Assembly (NCBI GenBank): GCA_052143835.1
Contig: JBKQRV010000009.1
Span: 26,784-90,783, forward strand
Direction: 5' to 3'
DNA from: DASPPM01 sp052143835
GTDB taxonomy: Bacteria > Pseudomonadota > Alphaproteobacteria > JACZXZ01
Length of the DNA stretch: 64,000 nucleotides
Positions 1 to 9,238 of the stretch are shown piece after piece. The translations under genes and the position numbers were made by a program. The notes under the pieces were generated by a model, which made no database searches, had not been told where the DNA came from, and saw nothing but the letters and a program-made list of their open reading frames with translations. The number at the start of each line of letters is the position of its first letter. The stretch's first letter is position 1.

Positions 1-3000
1 CGGCTCTTCGCCCAAGTGGTGGATGCCCCCGAGGGGCTCAGGATTGCGACGATCCATGCCTTCTGCCAGTCGCTCCTGCGCCGTTTCCCGCTCGAAGCGG
101 GCCTCGTCCCCCATTTCGAGGTGCTGGATGAGCGCAGCGCCGCCGAGCTCATGGAGCGCGCGCGCGACGAGGTCCTCGTCCAGGCGCAGCCCGAGGCCGA
201 TGCGGCACTTGCGGCGGCGCTCGCCGAGGTGACGAGCCACGTCTCCGAGGAGGATTTCCGCGCGCTCATGGCCGAGCTCGCCAACGAGCGCGGCCGTGTC
301 GGGCGCGCGCTCGCCAAGGTGGGCTCACTCGAGGAGGCCACAAAGGCACTTTACCGCCGGCTTGGCCTGGCAGCGGGCGAGAGCCCGGAAGAGGTGCGGG
401 AAAAGGCGTCGGCGGATGAGAGCTTGGCGCTTTCCGTGCTTAAGGAGGCAGCGGCTGCCCTTGCCCAAGGCTCTGCCGCGGACCGCGAGCGCGGGGCTGC
501 GATCACGAGCTGGCTTGCCTCTTCGCCTGCGGAGCGGGTCCGGCACTTCGCCGCTTATCTGTCTCAATTTCTCACCAAGGACGGCGCGGCGCGCAGCACG
601 CTTGCGACCAAGGCAGTGCGCGAGGCGAGCCCGGGAGCCGAGCCGGCGCTGCGCGCGGAGGCGACGCGGCTCGCGGCCGTGGTCGAGCGGCTCAAGGCGG
701 CGATCACGGCGAAGGCCAGTGCCGCTCTGCTTCGCCTGGGTGCGGCGGTGCTCGCGGCCTATGAGGACCACAAAACGCATCAGGGCCTTCTCGATTACGA
801 TGATCTCATTCTGAGCACGCAGCAGCTCCTCGCCAGGCGCGGCGCCGCGTGGGTCCTTTACAAGCTCGACCAGGGCCTCGACCACATCCTCATCGATGAG
901 GCGCAGGATACCAACCCCGATCAGTGGCGGGTCATAGCCGCGCTCGCCGAGGAGTTCTTCGCGGGCGAAGGGGCGCGGGAGGTTGTTCGCACGGTCTTCG
1001 CAGTCGGCGATGCCAAGCAATCGATCTTCAGCTTCCAGCGCGCCGATCCCGCCGCCTTCGAGGCGATGCGTCGGCACTTCGCGGACAAGGTCGCAGCGAC
1101 GGAGCGCGAGTGGCGGAGTATCGCGCTCGAGGTGTCGTTCCGCTCCACGCCTGCCGTCCTCCGCGCGGTCGATGCCGTCTTCAGCCGTCCCGAGGCGGCC
1201 GACGGCGTGGTGAGCGCGGGCGAAGAGGTGCGCCATTTCGCCAACCGCGAGGGCCGCGCCGGCCTCGTCGAGCTGTGGCCGGCTGTCGTGCCGCGCGAGC
1301 GCGCGGAACGTCCGATCTGGTCGTTGCCGGTCGGGCGCGAGCGCGCGGATTCGCCGCCGGCGCGGCTCGCCGCCCTCATCGCCGCGCGCATCCGACGCTG
1401 GACCCGTGAGGAAGAGCTCCTGCCGTCGAAGGGTCGCCCGATCCGCGCGGGCGACGTCATGGTGCTGGTGCGAAGGCGTACCGTCTTCGTCGAGGAGCTC
1501 GTGCGCGCGCTCAAGGCGGCCCAGGTGCCGGTCGCAGGTGTGGACCGCATGGTGCTGACCGACCAGATCGGGGTGATGGACTTGCTCGCCCTTGCGCGCT
1601 TCCTTCTCCTGCCCGAGGACGATCTCACGCTCGCCTGCGTGCTCAAGAGCCCGCTAATCGGCTTGAGCGAGGAGCAGCTCTTCGAGCTCGCCTACGCGCG
1701 CGGAGACGCGAGCTTGTGGCACGAGCTCGCGCGCCGCGCCGACGAGGATGCGGCCTTCGCCGCGGCACACGCCTATCTCGCGGATCTTCTGCGACGCGTC
1801 GACTTCACTCCGCCCTACGAGCTGTTCGCCGAGGTGCTCGGCAGCAAGGGCAGGCCCGAGGAGAGGAGCGGGCTCAAGCGCATGCTCGCGCGACTCGGCC
1901 CCGAGGCGCAAGAGCCGCTCGAGGAGTTCCTCGCCTTGGCCTTGGCCTACGAGCGCGCCCACGTGCCTTCCCTCGAGGGCTTCCTCCATTGGGTCCGCTC
2001 GGGGGAGGCGGAGATCAAACGCGATCCCGAGGCGAGCGCGCGCGACGAAGTGCGCATCATGACCGTGCACGGGGCGAAGGGACTCGAGGCGCCGATCGTC
2101 ATTCTGCCCGACACCCTGCAAGTTCCGAGGAAGAGCCCGCGTCTTCTCTGGCTCGACGGCGGCGAAGCAGGCTTTCTTTGGCCGCCCCGACGCGAGCACG
2201 AGGAGGCATTTGCCGCGCGCCTACGCGAGGAGGCCAAGCGCAAGCGCGACGAGGAATACCGCCGCCTCCTCTATGTCGCCATGACGCGCGCCCAGGACCG
2301 GCTCTATGTCTGCGGCTGGCGCGGCCGCAGCGAGACGGGCGAGCGCAATTGGTACGGGCTCGTTCGCGCCGGCCTCGAGACGATCGCCGAGCCCTTCGAC
2401 TTCGACTGCACGGGCGAGATCGCGGAGGGCTGGAGCGGGGAGGGATTGCGCTTGCGCTCGCCCCAGGAGGTCGGGCCCGAGGAGGAGAAGCGCCGTGGCG
2501 GCTACCCGTCCTTGGTTGAGCCGCTGCCCGCATGGGCGCGATCGCTTCCGGCCCGCGAGCCGGTACCGGCGCGGCCCCTCGCGCCCTCGCGGCCCGAGGA
2601 GGAGGAGCCCGCCACCCGCTCTCCGCTTGGAGACGAGGAGGGCGTGCGCTTTCGCCGCGGCCTTCTCGTCCACCGCCTGCTCGAAGCGCTGCCGGAAATA
2701 CCGCCCGACGCGCGTGCGCTTGCCTGCCGGCGCTATCTCGCACGGCCCGCCCACGGGCTCGGCGCCGCGGAGCAGGAGGCGATCGTGCGCGAGACGCTCG
2801 CCGTGCTCGCGGATCTCGCCTTCGCACCCCTCTTCGCCGCCGGCTCGCGCGCGGAGGTGCCGCTCGTGGGCGAGGTCAACGGCCGCGTCATCGCCGGCCA
2901 GATCGACCGTCTCCTGGTGCGCGAGAGCGAGATCCTGATCGTCGACTACAAGACCAACCGCTTGCCTCCCGCGAGCGCCCAAGAGGTCGCCCCGCTCTAT

Positions 3001-3138
3001 CTCAAGCTGATGGCGGCCTACCGCGCGCTTCTCGCCCGCATCTATCCCGGCCGGCCTTTGCGCGCGGCTCTTCTCTTCACCGAGGGCCCGCGACTCATGC
3101 CATTACCGAATGAGCTCCTTGACGCCCACGCGCCTTGA
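1..3138 (+). CDS. addA: Double-strand break repair helicase-nuclease AddA, 5'-truncated by the window edge
   Basis: ATP-dependent helicase and exonuclease subunit of the AddAB complex, which resects double-strand breaks for recombination. The frame is open from base 1 with no start, so the N-terminus, including the Walker A motif, lies outside the window. Visible superfamily 1 helicase motifs are motif Ia (ATIHAFC, about 46-66), the DEAQD Walker B box (about 894-908), GDAKQSIFSFQ (about 1009-1040), HGAKGLE (about 2069-2090) and the VAMTRAQDRLY box (about 2275-2307). A RecB-type nuclease domain closes the protein, with GQID and then DYKTNR at 2944-2961 carrying the metal-binding Asp and Lys. 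The order addA-trxA, with folC facing it, is common in alphaproteobacteria. addB would be expected just upstream of the window. Confidence 0.95.
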   Translation, partial: RLFAQVVDAPEGLRIATIHAFCQSLLRRFPLEAGLVPHFEVLDERSAAELMERARDEVLVQAQPEADAALAAALAEVTSHVSEEDFRALMAELANERGRVGRALAKVGSLEEATKALYRRLGLAAGESPEEVREKASADESLALSVLKEAAAALAQGSAADRERGAAITSWLASSPAERVRHFAAYLSQFLTKDGAARSTLATKAVREASPGAEPALRAEATRLAAVVERLKAAITAKASAALLRLGAAVLAAYEDHKTHQGLLDYDDLILSTQQLLARRGAAWVLYKLDQGLDHILIDEAQDTNPDQWRVIAALAEEFFAGEGAREVVRTVFAVGDAKQSIFSFQRADPAAFEAMRRHFADKVAATEREWRSIALEVSFRSTPAVLRAVDAVFSRPEAADGVVSAGEEVRHFANREGRAGLVELWPAVVPRERAERPIWSLPVGRERADSPPARLAALIAARIRRWTREEELLPSKGRPIRAGDVMVLVRRRTVFVEELVRALKAAQVPVAGVDRMVLTDQIGVMDLLALARFLLLPEDDLTLACVLKSPLIGLSEEQLFELAYARGDASLWHELARRADEDAAFAAAHAYLADLLRRVDFTPPYELFAEVLGSKGRPEERSGLKRMLARLGPEAQEPLEEFLALALAYERAHVPSLEGFLHWVRSGEAEIKRDPEASARDEVRIMTVHGAKGLEAPIVILPDTLQVPRKSPRLLWLDGGEAGFLWPPRREHEEAFAARLREEAKRKRDEEYRRLLYVAMTRAQDRLYVCGWRGRSETGERNWYGLVRAGLETIAEPFDFDCTGEIAEGWSGEGLRLRSPQEVGPEEEKRRGGYPSLVEPLPAWARSLPAREPVPARPLAPSRPEEEEPATRSPLGDEEGVRFRRGLLVHRLLEALPEIPPDARALACRRYLARPAHGLGAAEQEAIVRETLAVLADLAFAPLFAAGSRAEVPLVGEVNGRVIAGQIDRLLVRESEILIVDYKTNRLPPASAQEVAPLYLKLMAAYRALLARIYPGRPLRAALLFTEGPRLMPLPNELLDAHAP

Positions 3139-3230
3139 CGCCCGCGCCGGCCAACCCATAGATTGGGCTCACGGCCAGGCTTGCACGAGAATCGGCGCTC
3201 TCCGCCTAACTTATTGAGAGGATGGGTAAA

Positions 3231-3551
3231 ATGGCCACGACCAAGGTATCCGACGCCTCTTTCGAGAGCGACGTCCTCAAGGCCTCCGGGCCGGTGCTCG
3301 TGGACTTCTGGGCCGAGTGGTGCGGCCCCTGCAAGCAGATCGCCCCCCATCTCGAGGCGCTCGCCAAGGAGCTCAACGGCAAGATCACCGTGGCCAAGCT
3401 CAACATCGACGAGAACCCGACCACGCCGCAGAAATACGGCGTGCGCGGCATTCCGACCCTCATGCTCTTCAAGGCCGGCCAGGTCGCCGCCATGAAGGTG
3501 GGCAGCCTGCCCAAGAGCAAGCTCTACGAGTGGGTGCAGTCGGTGCTGTAA
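3231..3551 (+). CDS. trxA: Thioredoxin
   Basis: Cytosolic protein-disulfide reductase, 106 residues, the usual size for bacterial TrxA. The active site WCGPC is at residues 30-34 and the cis-proline loop GIPT at 73-76. An in-frame ATG at 3222 would add three residues, but the GAGAGG ribosome-binding site at 3216-3221 directly abuts that codon and lies nine bases from the ATG at 3231, so 3231 is preferred. The gene follows addA by about 90 bp. A palindromic repeat lies between it and the convergent folC gene. Confidence 0.95.
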   Translation: MATTKVSDASFESDVLKASGPVLVDFWAEWCGPCKQIAPHLEALAKELNGKITVAKLNIDENPTTPQKYGVRGIPTLMLFKAGQVAAMKVGSLPKSKLYEWVQSVL

Positions 3552-3630
3552 CGCACGTCCTTTCACCTCCCCCACACGATCGCGCCGAGCCCCGTTAGAG
3601 CAAGTCCTGATTGCATAGGCGCAGTGTGTG

Positions 3631-3734
3631 CTTCGAGACGCGGTGCTTCGCACCGCTCCTCAGCATGAGGCAGGTTCATGATTGCACAAGGAACCTCCTC
3701 AGCCTGAGGAGCGCCCGAAGGGCGCGTCTCGAAG
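3631..3734. repeat. Intergenic palindromic repeat (REP-like pair)
   Basis: Two inverted half-elements face each other between the convergent trxA and folC genes. The outer arms CTTCGAGACGCG (from 3631) and CGCGTCTCGAAG (to 3734) are reverse complements. Inside them are CTCCTCAGCATGAGG and CCTCAGCCTGAGGAG, each a hairpin and together complementary. Elements of this form are common between genes in alphaproteobacteria. In this convergent position it could act as a bidirectional transcription stop. Confidence 0.8.
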
Positions 3735-3771
3735 GCCGCACCGATTCTATCCAGCCGGAACTTGCTCTGGC

Positions 3772-5064
3772 TCAGCCGTTCTCGGCCAGCACCTTGCCGG
3801 CGAGATAGAGCGAGCCGCAGATGAGGAGGCGGCTCGGCCGGGCGAGCTCGGCCACGAGCTCTTTGACGGCGGCGAGGGGGCTCTCGGCCGGCTCGGCTCG
3901 GTGCCCGGCGGCGCGCGCGTGGGCTGCCGCCGCCTCGGCCGAGAGGCTGTTGGCTTCACCCGGGATGGCGACGGCGCGCAGGGCCGCCACGTGGGGTGCG
4001 AGCGGGGCGAGGAAACGCTCTGCGTCCTTGCTCTTGAGCATGCCGTAGACGACGCCGAGCGGCTTGTCGCGCCAGGCTTCCGCCTGGCGCGCGAGGGCGG
4101 CCCCTGCCGAGGCGTTGTGCCCGCCGTCGAGCCAAAGCTCCCAGCCCTCACGCGGCAGCGCCGCGACGAGGGGCCCTTGCGTCAAGCGCTGCAACCGTGC
4201 CGGCCATTCCACCTGCGCCACGCCCGCCCGCACGTGCTCGGGCGCGAGGCGAAATTCCGTGAGCCGCTCGGCGGCGGCGACGGCAAGTGCGGCGTTCTCG
4301 AGCTGATGCTCGCCGAGGAGCCCGGGCCGCGGCAATTCGAGGCGCCAACGCCGGCCGCGATAATGCCAGCCATCGCCGCTTGCCGCGATGCTCCAGTCGC
4401 GGCCGTGGCGAAAGAGGGCTGCACCGACGTGCTCGGCCTGCGTCTCGATCACGCCGGCGGCACCCGGAAGCTGCGGGCCGACGACGGCCACGACCCCCGG
4501 CTTCAGGATGCCCGCCTTCTCGAAGGCGATCTTCTCGATGGTGTCGCCTAAGTGCTCCGTGTGGTCGATCGAGATCGGCGTGATCGCCAAGAGTGCTGGA
4601 GTGCGGATGACGTTGGTGGCATCGAAGCGGCCACCGAGCCCGACCTCGAGGAGAAGCGCATCCGCGGGCTCGCGCGAGAAGGCGAGAAAGGCGGCGGCGG
4701 TCGTGATCTCGAAGAAGGTGATGGGCTCGCCGCGGTTCGCGCGCTCGCACTCCTCGAGGAGTTGGGTGAGCCGCGCGTCGTCGATGATGCCGGCCGCGAG
4801 GCGGATGCGCTCGGCGAAACGCACGAGGTGCGGCGAGGTGTAGGCCTGGACGCGGTAGCCCGCCGCCTCGAGCATCGCGCGCAAGTACGCGATGGTCGAG
4901 CCCTTGCCGTTGGTCCCCGCGACATGGACGACCGGGGCCAGCTTGTGCTCGGGATGGCCGAGCCGCTCGAGCAGGCGCTCGATCCGCCCGAGCGCGAGGT
5001 CGATGAGCTTGGGGTGGAGCGCCAGCAGGCGCCCGAGCACAAGATCACTCGGCTGGAGCGGCAC
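3772..5064 (-). CDS. folC: Bifunctional dihydrofolate synthase / folylpolyglutamate synthase
   Basis: Adds glutamate to dihydropteroate and then to tetrahydrofolates in folate synthesis; 430 residues, normal for the family. The Mur-ligase-type P-loop GTNGKGS is at residues 50-56, and LLEVGLGGRFDATN, conserved in FolC, is near 135-150. Translation appears to begin at a GTG. The first 20 bases overlap the end of accD, so the two are probably translated from one transcript, continuing trpB-trpA-accD-folC. Confidence 0.93.
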   Translation of the reverse strand: MPLQPSDLVLGRLLALHPKLIDLALGRIERLLERLGHPEHKLAPVVHVAGTNGKGSTIAYLRAMLEAAGYRVQAYTSPHLVRFAERIRLAAGIIDDARLTQLLEECERANRGEPITFFEITTAAAFLAFSREPADALLLEVGLGGRFDATNVIRTPALLAITPISIDHTEHLGDTIEKIAFEKAGILKPGVVAVVGPQLPGAAGVIETQAEHVGAALFRHGRDWSIAASGDGWHYRGRRWRLELPRPGLLGEHQLENAALAVAAAERLTEFRLAPEHVRAGVAQVEWPARLQRLTQGPLVAALPREGWELWLDGGHNASAGAALARQAEAWRDKPLGVVYGMLKSKDAERFLAPLAPHVAALRAVAIPGEANSLSAEAAAAHARAAGHRAEPAESPLAAVKELVAELARPSRLLICGSLYLAGKVLAENG

Positions 5065-5959
5065 CTTTGCCTGCCTGGGCCGTGGGCAGCGGCACGACGG
5101 TCGCCGGGGCTTGACGATTCATGAGCAAGCTCAGCACGCGCACGATGGTCTCGCGCAGCTCCTTGCGCGGCACGACCATGTCGACCATGCCGTGCTCGAG
5201 GAGGTTCTCGGCGCGCTGGAAGCCTTCCGGCAGCTTCTCCTTGATGGTCTCCTCGATGACGCGCGCGCCGGCGAAGCCGATCACCGCGCCCGGCTCGGCG
5301 ATCTGGACGTCGCCCAACATGGCGAACGAGGCGGAAACACCCCCCGTCGTCGGATCGGTCAGCACGACGATATAGGGCAGCTTCGCCTCGCGCATCTCCG
5401 CGACCGCGATCGCCGTGCGCGGCATCTGCATGAGCGAGAGGATGCCCTCCTGCATGCGCGCCCCGCCGGAGGCGGGAACCACGATGAGAGCCGCTTGCTG
5501 GAGGGTGGCGAGCCGTGCCGCGGCGACGAGCGCTGCACCCACCGCGACCCCCATCGAGCCGCCTTGGAACTCGAACTCGAAGGCGGCGATGACGACGGCA
5601 AGGCCGCCCATGCGTCCATGCGCCACGACGATCGCATCGGCGAGGCCCGTCTTGACCTGCGCTTCCTTGAGGCGTTCGCTGTAGCGCTTGAGATCGCGGA
5701 ACTTGAGCGGATCGGGCGGTGTCTTGGGCAGCTCGATCCTGTGGTATTGGCCGTCGTCGAAGAGCATCGCGAGCCGCTGCTCTGCCGCGATTCGCATGTG
5801 ATGGCCGCAGTGCGGGCAGACGTTGAAGTTCGCCTCGAGCTCGCGATGGAAGATCATCTGCCCGCATTTGGGGCATTTTTGCCAAAGCCTGTCCGGAACC
5901 TCGGCCTTCTGCACGAGGGCGCGGATGCGAGGCCGTACGAAATTGGTGAGCCAGTTCAC
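5045..5959 (-). CDS. accD: Acetyl-CoA carboxylase carboxyltransferase subunit beta
   Basis: Beta half of the carboxyltransferase that makes malonyl-CoA for fatty acid synthesis; works with AccA. 304 residues. The N-terminal zinc ribbon is complete, with cysteines at residues 29, 32, 48 and 51, followed by the crotonase-like carboxyltransferase fold with GGARMQEG. The start is a GTG whose bases overlap the trpA stop (GTGA, 5956-5959), pointing to translational coupling with trpA. Confidence 0.95.
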   Translation of the reverse strand: MNWLTNFVRPRIRALVQKAEVPDRLWQKCPKCGQMIFHRELEANFNVCPHCGHHMRIAAEQRLAMLFDDGQYHRIELPKTPPDPLKFRDLKRYSERLKEAQVKTGLADAIVVAHGRMGGLAVVIAAFEFEFQGGSMGVAVGAALVAAARLATLQQAALIVVPASGGARMQEGILSLMQMPRTAIAVAEMREAKLPYIVVLTDPTTGGVSASFAMLGDVQIAEPGAVIGFAGARVIEETIKEKLPEGFQRAENLLEHGMVDMVVPRKELRETIVRVLSLLMNRQAPATVVPLPTAQAGKGAAPAE

Positions 5960-6825
5960 GAGGCGGCCCTCGCATTGGCTCGGGCGCCGCGCACGCCCGC
6001 GCTGAGCCTGCGGACGAAGGCGAGCGCCTCGGACACTAGCGCGGGGCTCGCCCCTCCCGCGGCGTCGAGCCCGCTTGCGATCACCTCAACGAGGGCCGAG
6101 CCCACCACCGCCGCGTCGGCGAAGCGGGCGAAGCCGGCCGCATCCTCCGGCGTCTTGATGCCGAAGCCGACGGCGAGCGGCAGCGCGGTGCGCGCGCGCA
6201 CGCGCTCGATCGCGGCCTCGACGCGGCCGAGCTCGGCACTCCGCGTTCCCGTGATCCCGGTGATCGAGACGTAATAGACGAAGCCGCTTGCGTGCTCGAG
6301 CACGGTCGCGAGGCGCGCAGCCCCGGTCGTGGGGGCGACGAGGCGGATCATGGCGATCCCCGCCGCCTCGGCGAGGGGGCGCAGCTCCTCGTCCTCCTCG
6401 GGCGGCAAGTCGACGACGATGAGCCCGTCGACGCCGGCAGCGGCGGCGTCGCGCACGAAGGCCGCGTTGCCGTAGCTGTAGATGGGATTGTAGTAGCCCA
6501 TGAGGATGAGCGGCGTCGCCCGCTCGCCGGCGCGGAAGCTCTGCGCCATGGCAAGCGTTTTCCTCAGCGTCATGCCGGCCTTGAGCGCGCGCTGGCCCGC
6601 CGCCTGTATCGAGGGCCCGTCCGCCATGGGATCGGAGAACGGCATGCCGAGCTCGATGAGGTCGGCACCCGCCGCGGGGAGCGCCTTGAGCAGGGCGAGC
6701 GAGGTCTCGCCGTCCGGATCGCCCGCGGTGATGAAGGTGACGAGCCCGGCGCGGCCCTCGGCCTTGAGGGCAGCGAAGCGGCGCTGGATGCGGTTCTCTC
6801 GATGCTTCTCTCCGGGCGCTTTCAT
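5956..6825 (-). CDS. trpA: Tryptophan synthase alpha chain
   Basis: Cleaves indole-3-glycerol phosphate to indole, which is channelled to TrpB. 289 residues. The catalytic glutamate (E58 in LIELGMPFSD) and aspartate (D69 in DPMADGP) are both present, and VGFGIKTPEDA near the C-terminus is the phosphate-binding loop. It overlaps trpB and accD by four bases each, so it sits in the middle of a coupled operon. Confidence 0.96.
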   Translation of the reverse strand: MKAPGEKHRENRIQRRFAALKAEGRAGLVTFITAGDPDGETSLALLKALPAAGADLIELGMPFSDPMADGPSIQAAGQRALKAGMTLRKTLAMAQSFRAGERATPLILMGYYNPIYSYGNAAFVRDAAAAGVDGLIVVDLPPEEDEELRPLAEAAGIAMIRLVAPTTGAARLATVLEHASGFVYYVSITGITGTRSAELGRVEAAIERVRARTALPLAVGFGIKTPEDAAGFARFADAAVVGSALVEVIASGLDAAGGASPALVSEALAFVRRLSAGVRGARANARAAS

Positions 6826-8057
6826 AGCCGCGCACCGAGATGATCGGCGACCGTGAAGATGTCCTTGTCGCCGCGTCCCGAGAGGCAGACGACGACGAGA
6901 TGATCGCGCGCGAGGGTGGGGGCGATCTTGCCGACGTAAGCGAGCGCGTGCGCGGATTCGAGCGCCGGGATGATGCCCTCGAGCCGGCTCAAGAGCTGAA
7001 AGGCATCGAGCGCCTCGCGGTCCGTGATCGCGGCATAGCTGACGCGTCCCGTATCCTTGAGCCAGGCGTGCTCCGGTCCGACGCCGGGATAGTCGAGTCC
7101 GGCCGAGATCGAGTGCGCCTCGCTGATCTGGCCGTCGCTATCCTGCAAGAGATAGGTGCGGTTGCCGTGGAGCACGCCCGGCCGCCCGCCCAGCATGGAG
7201 GCGGCGTGGCGGCCCGTCTCGAGGCCGTGGCCCGCCGCCTCCACGCCTATGATGGCGACGCCCGCGTCGTCGAGGAAGGGATGGAAGAGCCCCATGGCGT
7301 TCGAGCCGCCGCCGACGCAAGCGACGAGCGTGTCGGGGAGCCGCCCTTCGAGGGCCAGGATTTGCTCGCGCACCTCGTTGCCGATGACGAGCTGAAAATC
7401 GCGCACGAGGGCCGGGTAAGGGTGGGGACCCGCGACCGTGCCGATGAGGTAGTAGGTGTCCGCGACGTTGGCGACCCAGTCGCGCAAGGCCTCGTTCATG
7501 GCGTCCTTGAGCGTGGCGGAGCCGGAGTTGACCGTCTTCACCTCGGCGCCGAGGAGGCGCATGCGGAAGACATTGGGCTTCTGCCGCTCGATGTCGACAG
7601 CGCCCATGTAGACGGTGCAGGGCAGCCCGAAAAGGGCCGCGACCGTGGCGGCGGCGACGCCGTGCTGGCCGGCACCCGTCTCGGCGATGATCCGCGTCTT
7701 GCCCATGCGCCGCGCCAACAGGATCTGCCCCATGCAATTGTTGATCTTGTGCGCGCCCGTGTGGTTGAGGTCCTCGCGCTTGAGGTAAATCTTGGCGCCG
7801 CCGAGCTCGGCGCCGAGACGCTCGGCCAAGGTAAGCGGGCTCGGCCGGCCGACGTAGTGCGAGAGGTAGCGGTAGAGCTCGGCCTTGAAGCCGGCATCCG
7901 CCTTGGCCTCGCGATAGGCGGCCTCGAGCTCGAAGAGGAGCGGCATCAGCGTCTCGGCCACGAAGCGGCCGCCGTAAATGCCGAAGTGGCCGCGCTCGTC
8001 CGGGCCGGCGCGGTAGGTGTTCGGCTTCTCGATGGGCCGCGGCTTCGGCGTGCTCAT
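6822..8057 (-). CDS. trpB: Tryptophan synthase beta chain
   Basis: Pyridoxal-phosphate enzyme joining indole and serine to tryptophan. With the ATG at 8057 the protein is 411 residues and begins MSTPKPRP, typical of the family. The frame is open 60 bases further upstream, but that extension has no family-like sequence. The PLP lysine is K104 in HTGAHKINN, and the phosphate loop GGGSNAMG is present. trpF would normally come just before trpB; here an antitoxin gene on the opposite strand lies between them, so trpBA-accD-folC must have its own promoter. Confidence 0.95.
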   Translation of the reverse strand: MSTPKPRPIEKPNTYRAGPDERGHFGIYGGRFVAETLMPLLFELEAAYREAKADAGFKAELYRYLSHYVGRPSPLTLAERLGAELGGAKIYLKREDLNHTGAHKINNCMGQILLARRMGKTRIIAETGAGQHGVAAATVAALFGLPCTVYMGAVDIERQKPNVFRMRLLGAEVKTVNSGSATLKDAMNEALRDWVANVADTYYLIGTVAGPHPYPALVRDFQLVIGNEVREQILALEGRLPDTLVACVGGGSNAMGLFHPFLDDAGVAIIGVEAAGHGLETGRHAASMLGGRPGVLHGNRTYLLQDSDGQISEAHSISAGLDYPGVGPEHAWLKDTGRVSYAAITDREALDAFQLLSRLEGIIPALESAHALAYVGKIAPTLARDHLVVVCLSGRGDKDIFTVADHLGARL

Positions 8058-8171
8058 GGCGCTCTGTGAGAGGTTGCCCAAGGCGGCGAATGAAGCATAA
8101 GGGGCGCCAAAGGTCAAAGTCGAAGGAGGTCCGGTGGCCCGCCGTCACCTCGACAACGGAGACCGAAGAGT

Positions 8172-8196
8172 ATACGTTATTCCCGTATGTTCGAAC
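8172..8196 (+). promoter_or_regulatory. Candidate operator upstream of the orphan antitoxin gene
   Basis: An inverted repeat, ATACG at 8172-8176 and CGTAT at 8184-8188 with a 7-base spacer, is followed at 8189-8196 by the perfect palindrome GTTCGAAC. It begins 46 bases before the antitoxin ATG at 8218. Autoregulating XRE-type antitoxins commonly bind such TATACG-type sites. The role is inferred from position and symmetry only. Confidence 0.45.
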
Positions 8197-8217
8197 GCAA
8201 GAGGGAAGCGGCACGCA

Positions 8218-8586
8218 ATGCCTATCGTACGCATGTCAGCCGCGGATTTGGCGAAGCGTAAGCCGAAAGTCGATTGGAAACGGCTGGATGCGACGACCGA
8301 GGAGGAGATCGAACGTCAGGCGATCGAGGACGGTCACCCGACCCTCACGACGCGCGATCTCAAAAAGGCCCGCTTGGTCATGCCACCGGGCTCGGTGAAT
8401 GTGCGCGAAATCCGTCGGCGGCTGCGGCTGTCGCAGCGGGCATTTGCGGCCAAATTCGGCTTCTCCCCGCGCACGGTGCAGGAGTGGGAGCAGGGCCGGG
8501 CACAGCCGGACCGGCCCGCACGCCTTTTGCTCGCCATGATCGCGCGCGCGCCCAAGACGGTCGAGCGCGTGTTGCGGCGGCTTTAG
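8218..8586 (+). CDS. XRE-family HTH antitoxin-like protein, no toxin partner visible
   Basis: 122 residues from the ATG at 8218, which has GAGGGA 11 bases upstream; an in-frame extension to 8134 has no clear ribosome-binding site. The N-terminal half is charged, with a TLTTRDLKKARLVMPPG linker. The C-terminal half is a Cro/C1-type helix-turn-helix (LRLSQRAFAAKFGFSPRTVQEWEQGRAQP), as in HigA-type and BrnA-like antitoxins. No HigB or RelE-like frame is found on either side: trpB starts 160 bases upstream on the other strand and trpF ends four bases downstream. It therefore looks like an orphan antitoxin or a simple repressor. Which toxin family it came from cannot be told from the sequence. Confidence 0.75.
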   Translation: MPIVRMSAADLAKRKPKVDWKRLDATTEEEIERQAIEDGHPTLTTRDLKKARLVMPPGSVNVREIRRRLRLSQRAFAAKFGFSPRTVQEWEQGRAQPDRPARLLLAMIARAPKTVERVLRRL

Positions 8587-8590
8587 GCCG

Positions 8591-9238
8591 TCACAGCCGC
8601 CGCGCCGCGGCGAGGAAGGCCGCGATGCGCTCGGGGTCCTTGTGGCCGGGACGGTCCTCCACGCCTGAGGAAACGTCGACGACGGCAGCACCGCTGGTCT
8701 TGACCGCCTCCGCTAAATTCTCCGCCGTCAAGCCGCCCGAGAGCATCCAGGGTTTGCTCCAGCGCCGGCCAGCAATGAGGCGCCAATCGAAACTCAGCGC
8801 ATTGCCGCCGGGGAGCGCTCGCGTCATGGCCTTGGGCGGCAGCGCATCGAAGAGCAGCCAATCGACGACGTCCGCGAAACGCTCGGCCTCGCCCACATCC
8901 TCCGGGCCCGCCACCCTGATCGCTTTCATGACCGGCACGGAGAAGCGCTTCCGGACCGCGGCGACGCGCTCCGGCGTCTCGCCGCCGTGAAGCTGGAGGA
9001 GGCCGAGGCCGGCGAGCGCGATCGCGTGGCCTAGGGTCGCGTCGTCGGTATCGACGAAGAGGCCGACGCGCTCGACGCCGGGCGGCACCGCGCGCGCGAG
9101 ATCGGCGGCCTCCTCAGGGGTGACGTAGCGCGGCGAGGGCGGGTAGAAGACGAAGCCGATGAAGGCGGCACCCCCGCTCGCCGCGCATTCGGCCGCGGCG
9201 CGGCTGTTGACCCCGCAGATCTTGACCCTCACGCTCAT
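8591..9238 (-). CDS. trpF: Phosphoribosylanthranilate isomerase
   Basis: Amadori rearrangement step of tryptophan synthesis; a TIM barrel of 215 residues. The start MSVRVKICGVNS carries the conserved catalytic cysteine in KICG, and the general-acid aspartate region (LLFDALPPK) and SGGL phosphate loop follow. The ATG at 9238 overlaps the pyrF stop by four bases (ATGA). Homology stops at this ATG although the frame is open further upstream. Confidence 0.94.
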   Translation of the reverse strand: MSVRVKICGVNSRAAAECAASGGAAFIGFVFYPPSPRYVTPEEAADLARAVPPGVERVGLFVDTDDATLGHAIALAGLGLLQLHGGETPERVAAVRKRFSVPVMKAIRVAGPEDVGEAERFADVVDWLLFDALPPKAMTRALPGGNALSFDWRLIAGRRWSKPWMLSGGLTAENLAEAVKTSGAAVVDVSSGVEDRPGHKDPERIAAFLAAARRL

